From: an uncultured Alistipes sp.
GTDB taxonomy: Bacteria; Bacteroidota; Bacteroidia; Bacteroidales; Rikenellaceae
Assembly: GCA_910576555.1 (NCBI GenBank)
Contig: CAJTIY010000002.1
Span: 124,001-188,000, forward strand
Length of the DNA: 64,000 nt
Direction of reading: 5' to 3'
Of this stretch, positions 16,324 through 24,414 are shown piece after piece. Every line of letters begins with the position of its first letter. The stretch's first letter is position 1. The position numbers and the translations under genes are program-made. The notes beneath the pieces are model-generated. The model searched no databases and was not told the DNA's origin. It saw nothing but the letters and a program-made list of their open reading frames with translations.

Positions 16324-17256
16324 ATGAAAACCGAAATCAGAATCGACGACGCGGCCGACGTGTGCCGCATCCGCATCGAGGGGACGATCGGCGTCCCCGA
16401 GCAGTGCCAGTTCGACGAGCCCGACGACCGGGTGGCCACCTACGAACGGTTCCGCGAGGCGCTGCGGCGCATCGAGGCGATCGAGGCCCCCGAGGTGGTG
16501 GTCGAGATCCGCTCGACGGGCGGCGACGTGAACGACGCGCTGCTGATCCACGACGCCCTGTGCGGCCTTCGGGCCCGCATCGTCACCCGCTGCTACGGCT
16601 ACACCGCCTCGGCGGCCACCGTCATCGCGCAGGCCGCCTCGGAGGGGTGCCGCGAACTCTCGGCCAATGCGCTCTACCTGATCCACAACGCCGTATGCGC
16701 CTCGGAGGGCAACGCCGCCGAGCTGGCCGGCACGCTCGACCTGCTGCGCAAGACCGACCGCCGCATCGCCGAGGTCTACGCCGCGCGTTCGGGCCGTCCG
16801 GTCGGGGAGTTCGAGCGCCTGATGGCCGCCAACAACGGCGCGGGGCGCTGGCTCGCGCCCGAGGAGGCCCTCGCCGCGGGGCTCGTCGACCGCATCGTCG
16901 AGCCCCCGGCCGCCGGAATGATGCGCAACATCGCCCGGGGGTGGGAGCGGCTGCTCGAACGGGCCGGATGGCGCCGCGGCGGGGAGCGCCCGGCCTCCCG
17001 CAACGTCCTCCACACCTCCCGCAACGTCCTCCGCGCCGCCGGCGACGCGGCGTCCGCCCTCCGGGACGGAGTTCCCGCTGCGGCCGATCCGCTTCCTGCG
17101 GCGCCCGACGCCCTTCCGGCGGCCGTCGCCGGGGGAGCGCTGCGGGCCGAGCCCACGCGGGTGCGGCCCTGCGAGGACCCCTCGTGCCGCGAGAGCCTTC
17201 TGACGCCCAACCAGCGGGCCTATGCCGAGGACGCGAAGCGGTTCCGCTCGGCCTGA
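16324..17256 (+). CDS. ClpP-like phage head maturation protease
   Basis: 310 aa. The first 195 residues form a ClpP/S49-type serine protease fold: EVVVEIRSTGGDVNDALLIH (oxyanion region), then the nucleophile Ser96 in YGYTASAATVIAQ, His121 in LYLIHNA and Asp145 in RKTDRRIAEVY, giving a plausible Ser-His-Asp triad. This family cleaves scaffold or capsid N-termini during phage head maturation. Residues 200-290 are a Pro/Ala/Arg low-complexity tail, and the end (LTPNQRAYAEDAKRF) may be a fused scaffold-like or capsid-binding peptide. It sits directly before the capsid gene, the usual order. Confidence 0.85.
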   Translation: MKTEIRIDDAADVCRIRIEGTIGVPEQCQFDEPDDRVATYERFREALRRIEAIEAPEVVVEIRSTGGDVNDALLIHDALCGLRARIVTRCYGYTASAATVIAQAASEGCRELSANALYLIHNAVCASEGNAAELAGTLDLLRKTDRRIAEVYAARSGRPVGEFERLMAANNGAGRWLAPEEALAAGLVDRIVEPPAAGMMRNIARGWERLLERAGWRRGGERPASRNVLHTSRNVLRAAGDAASALRDGVPAAADPLPAAPDALPAAVAGGALRAEPTRVRPCEDPSCRESLLTPNQRAYAEDAKRFRSA

Positions 17257-17330
17257 AGGAGCGTCGGCGGCCTTTTTCGCCCGCGACCTTCGGATACCAT
17301 TCATCGTTTAACCTTAAAACCTTTACGAAC

Positions 17331-18308
17331 ATGAGTTTGCTCGAACAACCCAAACAGTACACCGGATCCGAACTCGACCGGATCTTCTTCCGCCCCATGC
17401 TCACGGGCGCCTCGGCGCAGGAGCTGGGCGTGCGGGTCCTCTACAACCTCCCCTCGCCCACGACCGTGCAGCTCTGGGACGGCCAGCGCAACATCCTCCA
17501 GAAGCATGCCGCCGGATGGACGGGCGGCGCCCCCGCGGCCAAGTACCAGAAGACCATCGACCTGAAGCGCGTGAAGGCCGAGCTGGGCTTCTCGGCGGCC
17601 GACTACTTCTCGATGGTCTACGAACAGATCGCCGCCAGCGCCGACGTCAACATGGACGACCTGACGGGCACCGAGCTCGAACGCGCCGAGACGGAGCTCT
17701 TCCGGCAGGCCGTGGCGGAGAACATCCGCGCCACGATGTGGGTCGGCGACAGCACGGCGACGAAGGGCTACAACACCTTCGACGGCTTCCTGAAGGCGAT
17801 CGAAGATATGGTCGTCGAGGAGCAGATCTACAACAAGCCCTACCAGTCGGCGGCGCTGGCCGACCCGGAGTCGGCGGTGGGGATTTTCGACGACCTGTGG
17901 CAGAATGCCGACGTGCGGCTGCAGGACCTCAAGGCCGACGGGCAGCTCGCCTTCTTCGTCACCTCGGACCTCTGCTACCTCTACGAGAAGTACCTCGACG
18001 CGAAGGGGGTCGACGCCGCCTACCTCGATGCGGTGAACGGCCGCCGCACGCTCGCCTACCACGGCATCCCGGTGATCGACGTGCGGCTGGGCAACTACCT
18101 GCAGGAGACCTCGCTCTCCAAGTCGTTCTGCCTGCTGACCGACCGCCGCAACCTCGTGCTGGCGGTCAACACGGCCGACTTCCCCGGCAACGAGGTCCGC
18201 ATGTGGTACAACCCCGACGAGATGGAGAACCGCCAGCGCGCCCTCTTCATGGCGGGCTGCGACATCCTCGACGAGACGATGATCTGCTACGCCTACCGGC
18301 AGGCGTGA
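17331..18308 (+). CDS. Phage major capsid protein (HK97-fold type)
   Basis: 325 aa; start at 17331 (MSLLEQPKQYTGSELDRIFF). The region LGVRVLYNLPSPTTVQLWDG, a DLKRVKAELGFSAADYFSM helix, and the second half (FFVTSDLCYLYEKYL, RRTLAYHGIPVIDVRLGNYL, FCLLTDRRNLVLAVNT) follow the arrangement of capsid proteins of the HK97 fold found in Bacteroidota prophages: P-domain spine helix, then A-domain. Placement between a ClpP-type protease and a portal gene supports the call. A hairpin with T-run follows (18331-18382), which would let the capsid be made in excess over downstream genes. Confidence 0.82.
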   Translation: MSLLEQPKQYTGSELDRIFFRPMLTGASAQELGVRVLYNLPSPTTVQLWDGQRNILQKHAAGWTGGAPAAKYQKTIDLKRVKAELGFSAADYFSMVYEQIAASADVNMDDLTGTELERAETELFRQAVAENIRATMWVGDSTATKGYNTFDGFLKAIEDMVVEEQIYNKPYQSAALADPESAVGIFDDLWQNADVRLQDLKADGQLAFFVTSDLCYLYEKYLDAKGVDAAYLDAVNGRRTLAYHGIPVIDVRLGNYLQETSLSKSFCLLTDRRNLVLAVNTADFPGNEVRMWYNPDEMENRQRALFMAGCDILDETMICYAYRQA

Positions 18309-18330
18309 TGCCCCGCGACGGCTCCGGAGC

Positions 18331-18382
18331 GCTCCGCGGGCGGTTCCTGACGATCCCCCGCGGGCCGCGCGGAGCTTTTTTC
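18331..18382 (+). terminator. Hairpin terminator or attenuator after the capsid gene
   Basis: Arms gctccgcg (18331-18338) and cgcggagc (18368-18375) with inner pairing of ccgcggg sequences, followed by seven T. The portal gene starts 25 bases later with no obvious new promoter, so this probably reduces rather than abolishes read-through. Confidence 0.65.
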
Positions 18383-18406
18383 CTTCACCTTCGAACCGCA
18401 CGATCC

Positions 18407-19633
18407 ATGAACGAAATCCGATCGCACAAATCCGCCGTCGCGGTCGTCGACCGCACGGACCCCTACCTCTCGCTCGGCGCCGGACGCGTCGAGAGCGACG
18501 AATTCTGGCGCTGGGGCGACGACAACCTCTTTCCCGCGGCGCTGGCCCTGATGGCCCGCCGCTCGACCATCCACCGCCGCATCATCAACGACAAGGCCGA
18601 CTACGTCTCGGGCAAGGGCTTCGTCTGCGACGAGGCCCAGCCCCGGCTGGCGGCCTTCATCCGCCGCGCCAACGAGCGCGAGAGCCTGCGGCAGGTGGTC
18701 AACAGGCTCGCCTACGACAAGGCGCTCTTCGGCAACGCCTTTCTGGAGGTGGCGACCGACCCCGCGCGGAGCTTCCTCGCGCTCTGGCATCAGGACGCCT
18801 CGCGCTGCCGCGTGGCCCGCGACTCGGCCCGCATCCTGCTACACCACGACTGGGCGGCCTACAGGGCCGACGAGGCGAAGTCGCTGCCGCTCTATCCCCG
18901 CTTCGAGCGGCAGGCAGACGGCACCCTGCGCACGATGATCCACTACAAGGACTACGAGCCGATGTTCGAACACTACGGCGTGCCGGCCTACATCGCCGGA
19001 TTCGGCGCCTCGGCCATCGCCTACAAGACCGACCGCTGGAACATCTCGCGCCTCGACAACTCGTTCCAGCTTTCGGGCGTGCTGATGCTCGACGCATCGG
19101 TCGGGAGCGAGGCCGAGGCCGAGCGGATCGCCCGGCTGGCCGAGCGCAAGTTCGCCGGCAACCCCGGGCAGGTGATGTTCCTCATCCGCGACGGCTCGGA
19201 CGAGGCGCCCGACAATTCGCGCTTCATCCCCATCGCGTCGCAGAACGAGGGCGACTGGCGGTCGCTGCACGAGCAGGCCGTGGGCGACATCGTCGTGGCC
19301 CACTCGTGGTTCCGCACCCTGAGCGGCCTCGACTACGGCAGCGGATTCAGCGCCGAGCGCATCCTCCACGAGTACGAGGTGGCGCTCAATACGGTGATAC
19401 TGGCCGAGCAGGCCGAACTCGTGGAGCCCATCCGCGAGCTGCTGCGCGACACGGCCGGGATCGACGCTTCGTCGCTCGCGGCCGTCAACCGGCCGCCGAC
19501 GCGCTCGAAACCCATCTACATGAAGGTCTGGGAGGCCCGCAAGGCCGACGGCCTCGGCTACGATGCCGAGGATCCCCGCCAGCAGCTGTTCCTCTCCGAG
19601 ATCACCAAGTACAACATCCGCAGCATCGAGTGA
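18407..19633 (+). CDS. Phage portal protein
   Basis: 408 aa from ATG at 18407. The order WRWGDDNLFPAALALMARRS, HRRIINDKADYVSGKGF, LAYDKALFGNAFLEVATD and NISRLDNSFQLSGVLMLDAS, then a long helical region and a C-terminal SEITKYNIRSIE, matches portal proteins of tailed phages (PBSX/SPP1-like), which form the dodecameric ring through which DNA enters the head. Length is within family range. It sits directly after the capsid gene and before the connector-like gene. Confidence 0.83.
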   Translation: MNEIRSHKSAVAVVDRTDPYLSLGAGRVESDEFWRWGDDNLFPAALALMARRSTIHRRIINDKADYVSGKGFVCDEAQPRLAAFIRRANERESLRQVVNRLAYDKALFGNAFLEVATDPARSFLALWHQDASRCRVARDSARILLHHDWAAYRADEAKSLPLYPRFERQADGTLRTMIHYKDYEPMFEHYGVPAYIAGFGASAIAYKTDRWNISRLDNSFQLSGVLMLDASVGSEAEAERIARLAERKFAGNPGQVMFLIRDGSDEAPDNSRFIPIASQNEGDWRSLHEQAVGDIVVAHSWFRTLSGLDYGSGFSAERILHEYEVALNTVILAEQAELVEPIRELLRDTAGIDASSLAAVNRPPTRSKPIYMKVWEARKADGLGYDAEDPRQQLFLSEITKYNIRSIE

Positions 19634-19678
19634 GACCCACCCCCGATGCCGCCGTTCCCGAATTACGATCGCAAACCC

Positions 19679-20152
19679 ATGAACACCCTCATCACACCCC
19701 TTCAGGCCCTCAAGCTGGCCTTCGGCGACGGCGAGTATCTGCCGCCGTCGACCTTCACCGAGGCGCAGATCGCCGCCGCCGAGGAGCGCTACCTCGTCCC
19801 GGTCGTGGGGCGTGCGCTCCACGAGCGGCTGCTCGCGGGCGCCTGTCCCGAGCTCGTCGCCGAACATCTGGCCGCTCCCCTCGCGCTCTTCGTGCGGCTC
19901 GCCGCGCAGCCGCGCCTCGACATCCGGACCGACCGCACGGGCACCGCCGCCCCCTATACCGCCTCGGGCCGCCCGGCCGACGCGGAGGCCCGCCGCCGCG
20001 CGATGCGCAGCCTCCGCACCGAGGCGCGGGCGCTGCTGCGCCGGGCCGCCGCCCACATCGCCGCACGGCCCGACCTCTATCCCGAGTACGATCCCCGCCG
20101 CGACATCCTCAACCGCTGTTCGACCGATGGAGACCTTGTACAGATCCGTTAG
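19679..20152 (+). CDS. DUF6712-like head-tail connector protein
   Basis: 157 aa, start at 19679 (MNTLITPLQALKLAFGDGEY). Mostly helical, with LTPLQ-like opening followed by EAQIAAAEERYLVPVVGRAL, an arrangement seen in small proteins after the portal in Bacteroidota phages (DUF6712) and analogous to gp6-type connectors. The role is inferred from that position. It overlaps the holin gene by 26 bases. Confidence 0.6.
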   Translation: MNTLITPLQALKLAFGDGEYLPPSTFTEAQIAAAEERYLVPVVGRALHERLLAGACPELVAEHLAAPLALFVRLAAQPRLDIRTDRTGTAAPYTASGRPADAEARRRAMRSLRTEARALLRRAAAHIAARPDLYPEYDPRRDILNRCSTDGDLVQIR

Positions 20153-20552
20153 CGGCGCGGCGGCGGGGATCGCCGCCCTGTTCGCCCCCGTGGGGCCGCT
20201 CGTCGCCTGCGCGACGCTCTTCGTGGGGATCGATTTCGTCTCGGGCGTGGCCGCCGACCGCCACCGCGCGCGCCGGGCCGGGCGGCCGTGGTATTTCGAG
20301 AGCCGCGCGGCGTGGCGCACCGTGCGCAAGCTCTCGCTCGTCGCGACGGCCATCGCGATGGCTTGGCTCCTCGACAGCTGCGTGCTCGCGGGGTTTCGCG
20401 AGATGCACCTCGCGCGTCTGTTCGCCGGCTTCGTCTGCGGCGTGGAGCTGTGGTCGTTCCTCGAGAACGCCGCGGAGCTCTCCGACGGACCGTTGTTCCG
20501 GCTGCTGCGCCGCTATGTCCGCAGCCGTATCGGAGGGGAGGCGGAGCGATGA
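20127..20552 (+). CDS. Phage holin family protein
   Basis: 141 aa with three hydrophobic segments (about residues 13-37, 64-82 and 90-110). The stretch ATLFVGIDFVSGVAADRHRA and a basic segment before the second helix are typical of the phage_holin_4 group, small inner-membrane proteins that form lesions for release of lysis enzymes. It starts inside the connector gene and ends in an ATGA overlap with the next gene, forming a lysis pair. Confidence 0.75.
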   Translation: METLYRSVSGAAAGIAALFAPVGPLVACATLFVGIDFVSGVAADRHRARRAGRPWYFESRAAWRTVRKLSLVATAIAMAWLLDSCVLAGFREMHLARLFAGFVCGVELWSFLENAAELSDGPLFRLLRRYVRSRIGGEAER

Positions 20553-20953
20553 GCCGGGGTCTGCGCAACTGCAATCCGGGCAACATCCGGCAGTCGAAGG
20601 TGCGCTACCGGGGCGAGGTGCGGCCGTCGCGCGACGCGGCCTTCAAGCAGTTCGCGTCGCTCGCGTGGGGCTACCGGGCGATCTTCGTGCTGCTGCACAC
20701 CTACCGCGTGCGGTACGGACTCGACACCGTGGCCGGGATGATCGCCCGCTGGGCGCCGCCGTCGGAGAACGACACCGGGGCCTACGTCCGCGCCGTGGCC
20801 CGGGCGGTCGGCACGGCGCCCGATGCCCCGATCGACACGCGCGACGCGGCGACGATGATCCCCTTCGCGGCGGCCGTTTCGCGCGTCGAGAACGGCCGGG
20901 AGGCCGACCTCGACGAGGTGCGGGCCGGGTGGAGGCTCTTCACGGAGGGGTAG
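20549..20953 (+). CDS. P5-like phage structural or lysis protein
   Basis: 134 aa. The N-terminus RGLRNCNPGNIRQSKVRYRG is the signature of the virion protein P5 / peptidoglycan-targeting group (RGxRNNNPGNIR), and the AAFKQFASLAWGYRAIFVLL and MIARWAPPSENDTGAYVRAV blocks follow. Related proteins are annotated as structural protein P5 or as muralytic enzymes. No classical lysozyme Glu-Asp-Thr triad was assigned. It follows the holin gene with an ATGA overlap, which suits a lysis function, and closes the cassette. Confidence 0.75.
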   Translation: MSRGLRNCNPGNIRQSKVRYRGEVRPSRDAAFKQFASLAWGYRAIFVLLHTYRVRYGLDTVAGMIARWAPPSENDTGAYVRAVARAVGTAPDAPIDTRDAATMIPFAAAVSRVENGREADLDEVRAGWRLFTEG

Positions 20954-21122
20954 CGGGGCGTGCCCGCCGGGGCGTGTTTCCGGCGGCTTCCCGGCGGTCG
21001 TCGGGCAGCCGTCCGGCGCTGTCCGGCGCTGTTCGCCGAGGTCCGAAACGCGCCGGAGCGAAAAAAATTTCCGTATTCGGTTTAACTTTCGCAACTTCGG
21101 AGCGTCTTATCTGCAGAACCCC

Positions 21123-21683
21123 ATGCGAACGGACCCCGACATAACACCCGAACTGATCGAAGCGCTGCGCGACCCCGCGACGCGCGATGCGGGGTTCGAC
21201 CTCCTCGCGGAGCGCTGCATCCGGCCCTTGTACCGCCATGCGCGGCGGATCGTGGCCGTGCACGAGGATGCCGAGGATGTCGTGCAGGAGACCTTCGTGC
21301 GGGCCTACGACCGCATCGGGAGTTTCCGCGGCGGGGCCGGGGAGCTGCGCGCGTGGCTCTGGCGCATCGCCACCCGTGCGGCGCTCACGGCGCTCCGCAG
21401 GCGCCGCCGCCACCCCTTCGCGTCGCTCGACGAGGTGAGCCGCGAGCTGGCGGGGCGCATGGAGGAGCTCTGCGGACCCGATGCCGACCGGGAGCTGGTG
21501 CGCTTCCGGCAGGCGGTGATGGAGCTGCCGCTGCGCCAGCGGCTGGTCTTCGACCTGCGCTACCGGGAGGAGCGCTCCTACCGCGAGATCGCCGAGGTGC
21601 TCGGCGGGCGGGCCGAGACCCACAGGGTCAACTACCACCATGCCGTCGAAACGTTGAAAAAGAGATTGAAATGCGAACTGTGA
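21123..21683 (+). CDS. ECF-family RNA polymerase sigma factor
   Basis: 186 aa. Sigma-2 region: AERCIRPLYRHARRIVAVHE, DAEDVVQETFVRAYDRIGSF. Sigma-4 region: QAVMELPLRQRLVFDLRYRE, ERSYREIAEVLGGRAETHRV, NYHHAVETLKKRL, with the helix-turn-helix near the C-terminus. It directs RNA polymerase to stress-type promoters. The next gene overlaps its end by 13 bases and encodes a one-helix membrane protein in the position of an anti-sigma factor. The upstream gap (20954-21122) contains a possible ECF-type element (aacttt then cgtctt, about 21082-21110), which would mean autoregulation; that is tentative. Confidence 0.93.
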   Translation: MRTDPDITPELIEALRDPATRDAGFDLLAERCIRPLYRHARRIVAVHEDAEDVVQETFVRAYDRIGSFRGGAGELRAWLWRIATRAALTALRRRRRHPFASLDEVSRELAGRMEELCGPDADRELVRFRQAVMELPLRQRLVFDLRYREERSYREIAEVLGGRAETHRVNYHHAVETLKKRLKCEL

Positions 21684-22078
21684 ACTACGATCGCGAGCCT
21701 GCGGGGCGGAGGGCCTCTTTCGACCTGCCCGAGCTCGGCGATGCCGATTTCGAGGCGCTCCGTGCGCGGATCCGCCTCGCCACCACGGGCCGGGCCGCCG
21801 GGAACTGTGCTGCAGCGAGCTGTGCCGCTGCGGGCGGTCCGTCCGCCCGGAGGCGCCCCGATGGCCGCCCCATACGCCCCATGCGCCGCGTGCTGCGCGC
21901 TGCGGTGCCGGCCGCTGCGGCCGCGCTGCTCGTCGCGGGGCTCTTCGTCGTCGCGGCGCACCGCGAGGCGCCGCACGAACGGGAGCTCGACGAACTGCTC
22001 GCCACGGCATCCGCCGAGACCGTGGCGCGCGCCGCCGCGGAGAACTACGACGATATCCTTTACGACCCGCAACTTTGA
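21671..22078 (+). CDS. Single-helix membrane protein after ECF sigma, putative anti-sigma
   Basis: 135 aa from ATG 21671, inside the sigma gene's last codons. The N-terminal part (FDLPELGDADFEALRARIRL) is cytoplasmic and helical, then a low-complexity Cys/Ala segment, then one transmembrane helix (about 78-98, AAVPAAAAALLVAGLFVVAA) and a short periplasmic helix. No zinc HxxxCxxC anti-sigma motif is visible. Its operon position suggests it holds the sigma factor at the membrane; this is inference. Confidence 0.75.
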   Translation: MRTVNYDREPAGRRASFDLPELGDADFEALRARIRLATTGRAAGNCAAASCAAAGGPSARRRPDGRPIRPMRRVLRAAVPAAAAALLVAGLFVVAAHREAPHERELDELLATASAETVARAAAENYDDILYDPQL

Positions 22079-22091
22079 ACCGATTGCGCAT

Positions 22092-23594
22092 ATGATGAAC
22101 CGACTCTATCTTCTGATCTGCTGCGCGGGGCTCGCCCTGCAGAGCTTCGCCGCACCGGCCGACCGGGCGCGGCAGCGTGCGTGCGCCGAGGCGCACGCCC
22201 TGATCGACGCGACCGAGCGCAGGGCGCTCGCGGCGCAGTCGCTCGACGACCTCAATGTGGCGGCCCGCGAGGAGGTGGCCCGCGAACTGGAGCTCACCGA
22301 ACGGCAGCGGCAGCGCTTCGACCCGCTCTACGACGCCTACCGCAAGGCGCTCCGCACGGCGGTGGATGCCGCCGCGGCCTCCGCGCAATCGGACGCCGAG
22401 CAGGAGCAGCGGCGGGCGCTGAAGGCCAAGCTGGCCAACATCGCCGCCGCGGCCGAGATCAAGCGCGACTATGTCGACCGCTTCGCCGAGGTGCTCACCG
22501 CCGAGCAGATCCGCCGCTTCTACAACATCGAGGGGCGCATCGGCACGCAGATCAAGCGGGCCGCGGCCGGTAAGGAGGCCGCCTCGCTGACGCTGCGCGG
22601 ACCGGGCCGGGAGGCGACCCGCGACTTGGGTCCGGCGGGCGACTATGCGGGGCTCGAGTGCGGGAATCAGTTCTCGATCGAGGTGAGCTCCGCGGTGCGG
22701 ACGGTGGTCGTGACGGGCGACGAGCGGCTGATCGACTACGTGACGATGGAGCGCAGCGGCGGCGTGCTCCGCTTCGGCCTCGCGGTGCGGAGCCTCCATA
22801 TCCGTAATGTCCGCGGGTACAGCGGCATACGGGTGGTGGTGCCCGCCTCGTCGTCGCTGTGCAGCCTCAAGGCGGGGACGCGGAGCAGCATCGTCTGCAG
22901 GATGCCGCTGCGGGGCGAAACGGTCTCGGTCGCGGTGTCGAGCTACGGTTCGGTGAAGGCCGAGATCGAGGCGACGGGTGCGGCGAAGATCGAGATCGAT
23001 CCCTACGCCAGCTTCAGGGGCCGGGCGACGTGCGGCACGTGCGACCTGCGTGCGGCGAGCTATGCGACGATCGCCTGTCCGGTCGTCTGCCGCGGCGAGG
23101 CGCGGGCGACGGCGGCCAGCTATGCCGAGCTGTCGGGCGGTATCGAGGCCCCGGACGCCGCGGTCACGGTGCAGAGCGGTGCCACGCTCCGCGGTGCGCT
23201 CGCGTGCGAGCGGCTGCGGCTCGACCTCTACAGCTACGCCTCCTATACGGGGACGATCGCCGCGGGGCGGGCTCGACTGACCCTGCAGAGCGGTGCGACG
23301 CTCGGCGCGACCTTCGCGGGCGACGCCTTCACGGCTTCGGTGGGCAGCTACGGCGAGCTCGCGCTCCGCGGTGCGGCGCAGGTCGTCGAGGCGCGCGTGA
23401 AGGTGGGGTCCGGCGCCTCATTCCGGGCCCGGGAGCTGCAGGTCCGGGACTACGACATCGACGTCGCCGCCTTCGCCTCGGCCGATATCTGGTGCTCGGG
23501 ACGGCTGAAGGTCAGCGCCTCGCAGCAGGCGGAGGTGCGCTACGGCGGCCCCTGCGTCGTGGAGGCGTTGTCGGACAACATCCGGCGGCGGTGA
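22092..23594 (+). CDS. Secreted Spy/CpxP-like plus GIN (DUF2807) fusion protein
   Basis: 500 aa with a signal peptide (residues 1-21). Residues about 25-155 form a helical, Arg/Ala/Glu-rich domain resembling Spy/CpxP/LTXXQ periplasmic stress proteins (ELELTERQRQRFDPLYDAYR, VLTAEQIRRFYNIEGRIGTQ). From about 190 the protein is a long right-handed beta repeat of the DUF2807 putative auto-transporter adhesin head (GIN) type, with repeated VSSYGSVKAEIEA, YASFRGRATCG, SYATIACPVV and VQSGATLRGALACERL units. The combination is unusual. It follows the ECF sigma and membrane protein genes, so it may be a target or sensor of that envelope-stress unit. Confidence 0.82.
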   Translation: MMNRLYLLICCAGLALQSFAAPADRARQRACAEAHALIDATERRALAAQSLDDLNVAAREEVARELELTERQRQRFDPLYDAYRKALRTAVDAAAASAQSDAEQEQRRALKAKLANIAAAAEIKRDYVDRFAEVLTAEQIRRFYNIEGRIGTQIKRAAAGKEAASLTLRGPGREATRDLGPAGDYAGLECGNQFSIEVSSAVRTVVVTGDERLIDYVTMERSGGVLRFGLAVRSLHIRNVRGYSGIRVVVPASSSLCSLKAGTRSSIVCRMPLRGETVSVAVSSYGSVKAEIEATGAAKIEIDPYASFRGRATCGTCDLRAASYATIACPVVCRGEARATAASYAELSGGIEAPDAAVTVQSGATLRGALACERLRLDLYSYASYTGTIAAGRARLTLQSGATLGATFAGDAFTASVGSYGELALRGAAQVVEARVKVGSGASFRARELQVRDYDIDVAAFASADIWCSGRLKVSASQQAEVRYGGPCVVEALSDNIRRR

Positions 23595-23731
23595 TGCCGG
23601 CGGGCGCCCGGCTGCGTTCGCGCGCTGTGCGGCGGGGTGCGGGCCGCGCTTCGGGAGGGGCGGCGGGGCTGCGCCGCACGTGCGCGGGGAAAATATCGTG
23701 CGGGCGATTTCCGAATTCCGATTATTCGACG

Positions 23732-23739
23732 TATCTTTG
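23732..23739 (+). promoter_or_regulatory. -7 promoter element for the L25-pth operon
   Basis: TATCTTTG, an exact TAnnTTTG match, 87 bases upstream of the L25 start. The -33 region is weak (TTTCC near 23708). Confidence 0.6.
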
Positions 23740-23825
23740 CCCTCCGAAACAGGCGGAAATGGGATGCGGTCCGCGAGGCCGCGTTGAGAACCGCCCGAGG
23801 TAACACTACTAAAAAACAAAACATT

Positions 23826-24401
23826 ATGCAAACCATTTCGATCAAGGCCGTGAAGCGCGAGGCTTTCGGCAAGAAGGCTGCGAAGGCGGTACGCCGCGAG
23901 GGTCTGGTGCCCTGCGTGCTGTGCGGCAACGGCGAGACCGTGAATTTCTCGGTCGATCCGCGCGATGTGAAACCCCTGATCTACACCCCCAACTCCTACA
24001 TCGTGGAGTTCGATTTCGAGGGTACGACGGTGAAGGCCGTGCTCCGCGAGGCGCAGTTCCACCCGATCCGCGAGGAGATCCTCCACCTCGATTTCTACCG
24101 CGTGGCCGAGGGCAAGCCCGTATCGATCGCCATTCCGGTGCGTCTGACCGGTAACGCCGAGGGCGTGAAGGTCGGCGGTAAGCTGGCTCTGTCGGCCCGC
24201 AAGCTCACCGTGAGCGCGCTGGTGGAGAACCTGCCCGACGAGATCGTCGTGGACGTAACGTCGCTCGGTGTCGGCAAGACCATCTTCGTGGGCGACCTCG
24301 AGTACGCCGATCTGAAGTTCGTGACCCCCGCCACGACGGCCGTCTGCGCCGTGCGCGTGACCCGTGCTTCGCGCGGCGCCGCCGCTGCCGAAGGCAAATA
24401 A
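23826..24401 (+). CDS. rplY: 50S ribosomal protein L25/general stress protein Ctc
   Basis: 191 aa. Starts MQTISIKAVKREAFGKKAAK. The N-terminal 5S-rRNA-binding domain (AVRREGLVPCVLCGNGETVN, FEGTTVKAVLREAQFHPIRE, HLDFYRV) is followed by the C-terminal TL5/Ctc beta domain (IPVRLTGNAEGVKVGGKLAL, IVVDVTSLGVGKTIFVGDLE). This two-domain form, about 190 aa, is the usual one in Bacteroidota. It lies 13 bases before pth, a very widespread pairing. Confidence 0.96.
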   Translation: MQTISIKAVKREAFGKKAAKAVRREGLVPCVLCGNGETVNFSVDPRDVKPLIYTPNSYIVEFDFEGTTVKAVLREAQFHPIREEILHLDFYRVAEGKPVSIAIPVRLTGNAEGVKVGGKLALSARKLTVSALVENLPDEIVVDVTSLGVGKTIFVGDLEYADLKFVTPATTAVCAVRVTRASRGAAAAEGK

Positions 24402-24414
24402 TCGCTGACGCGGC

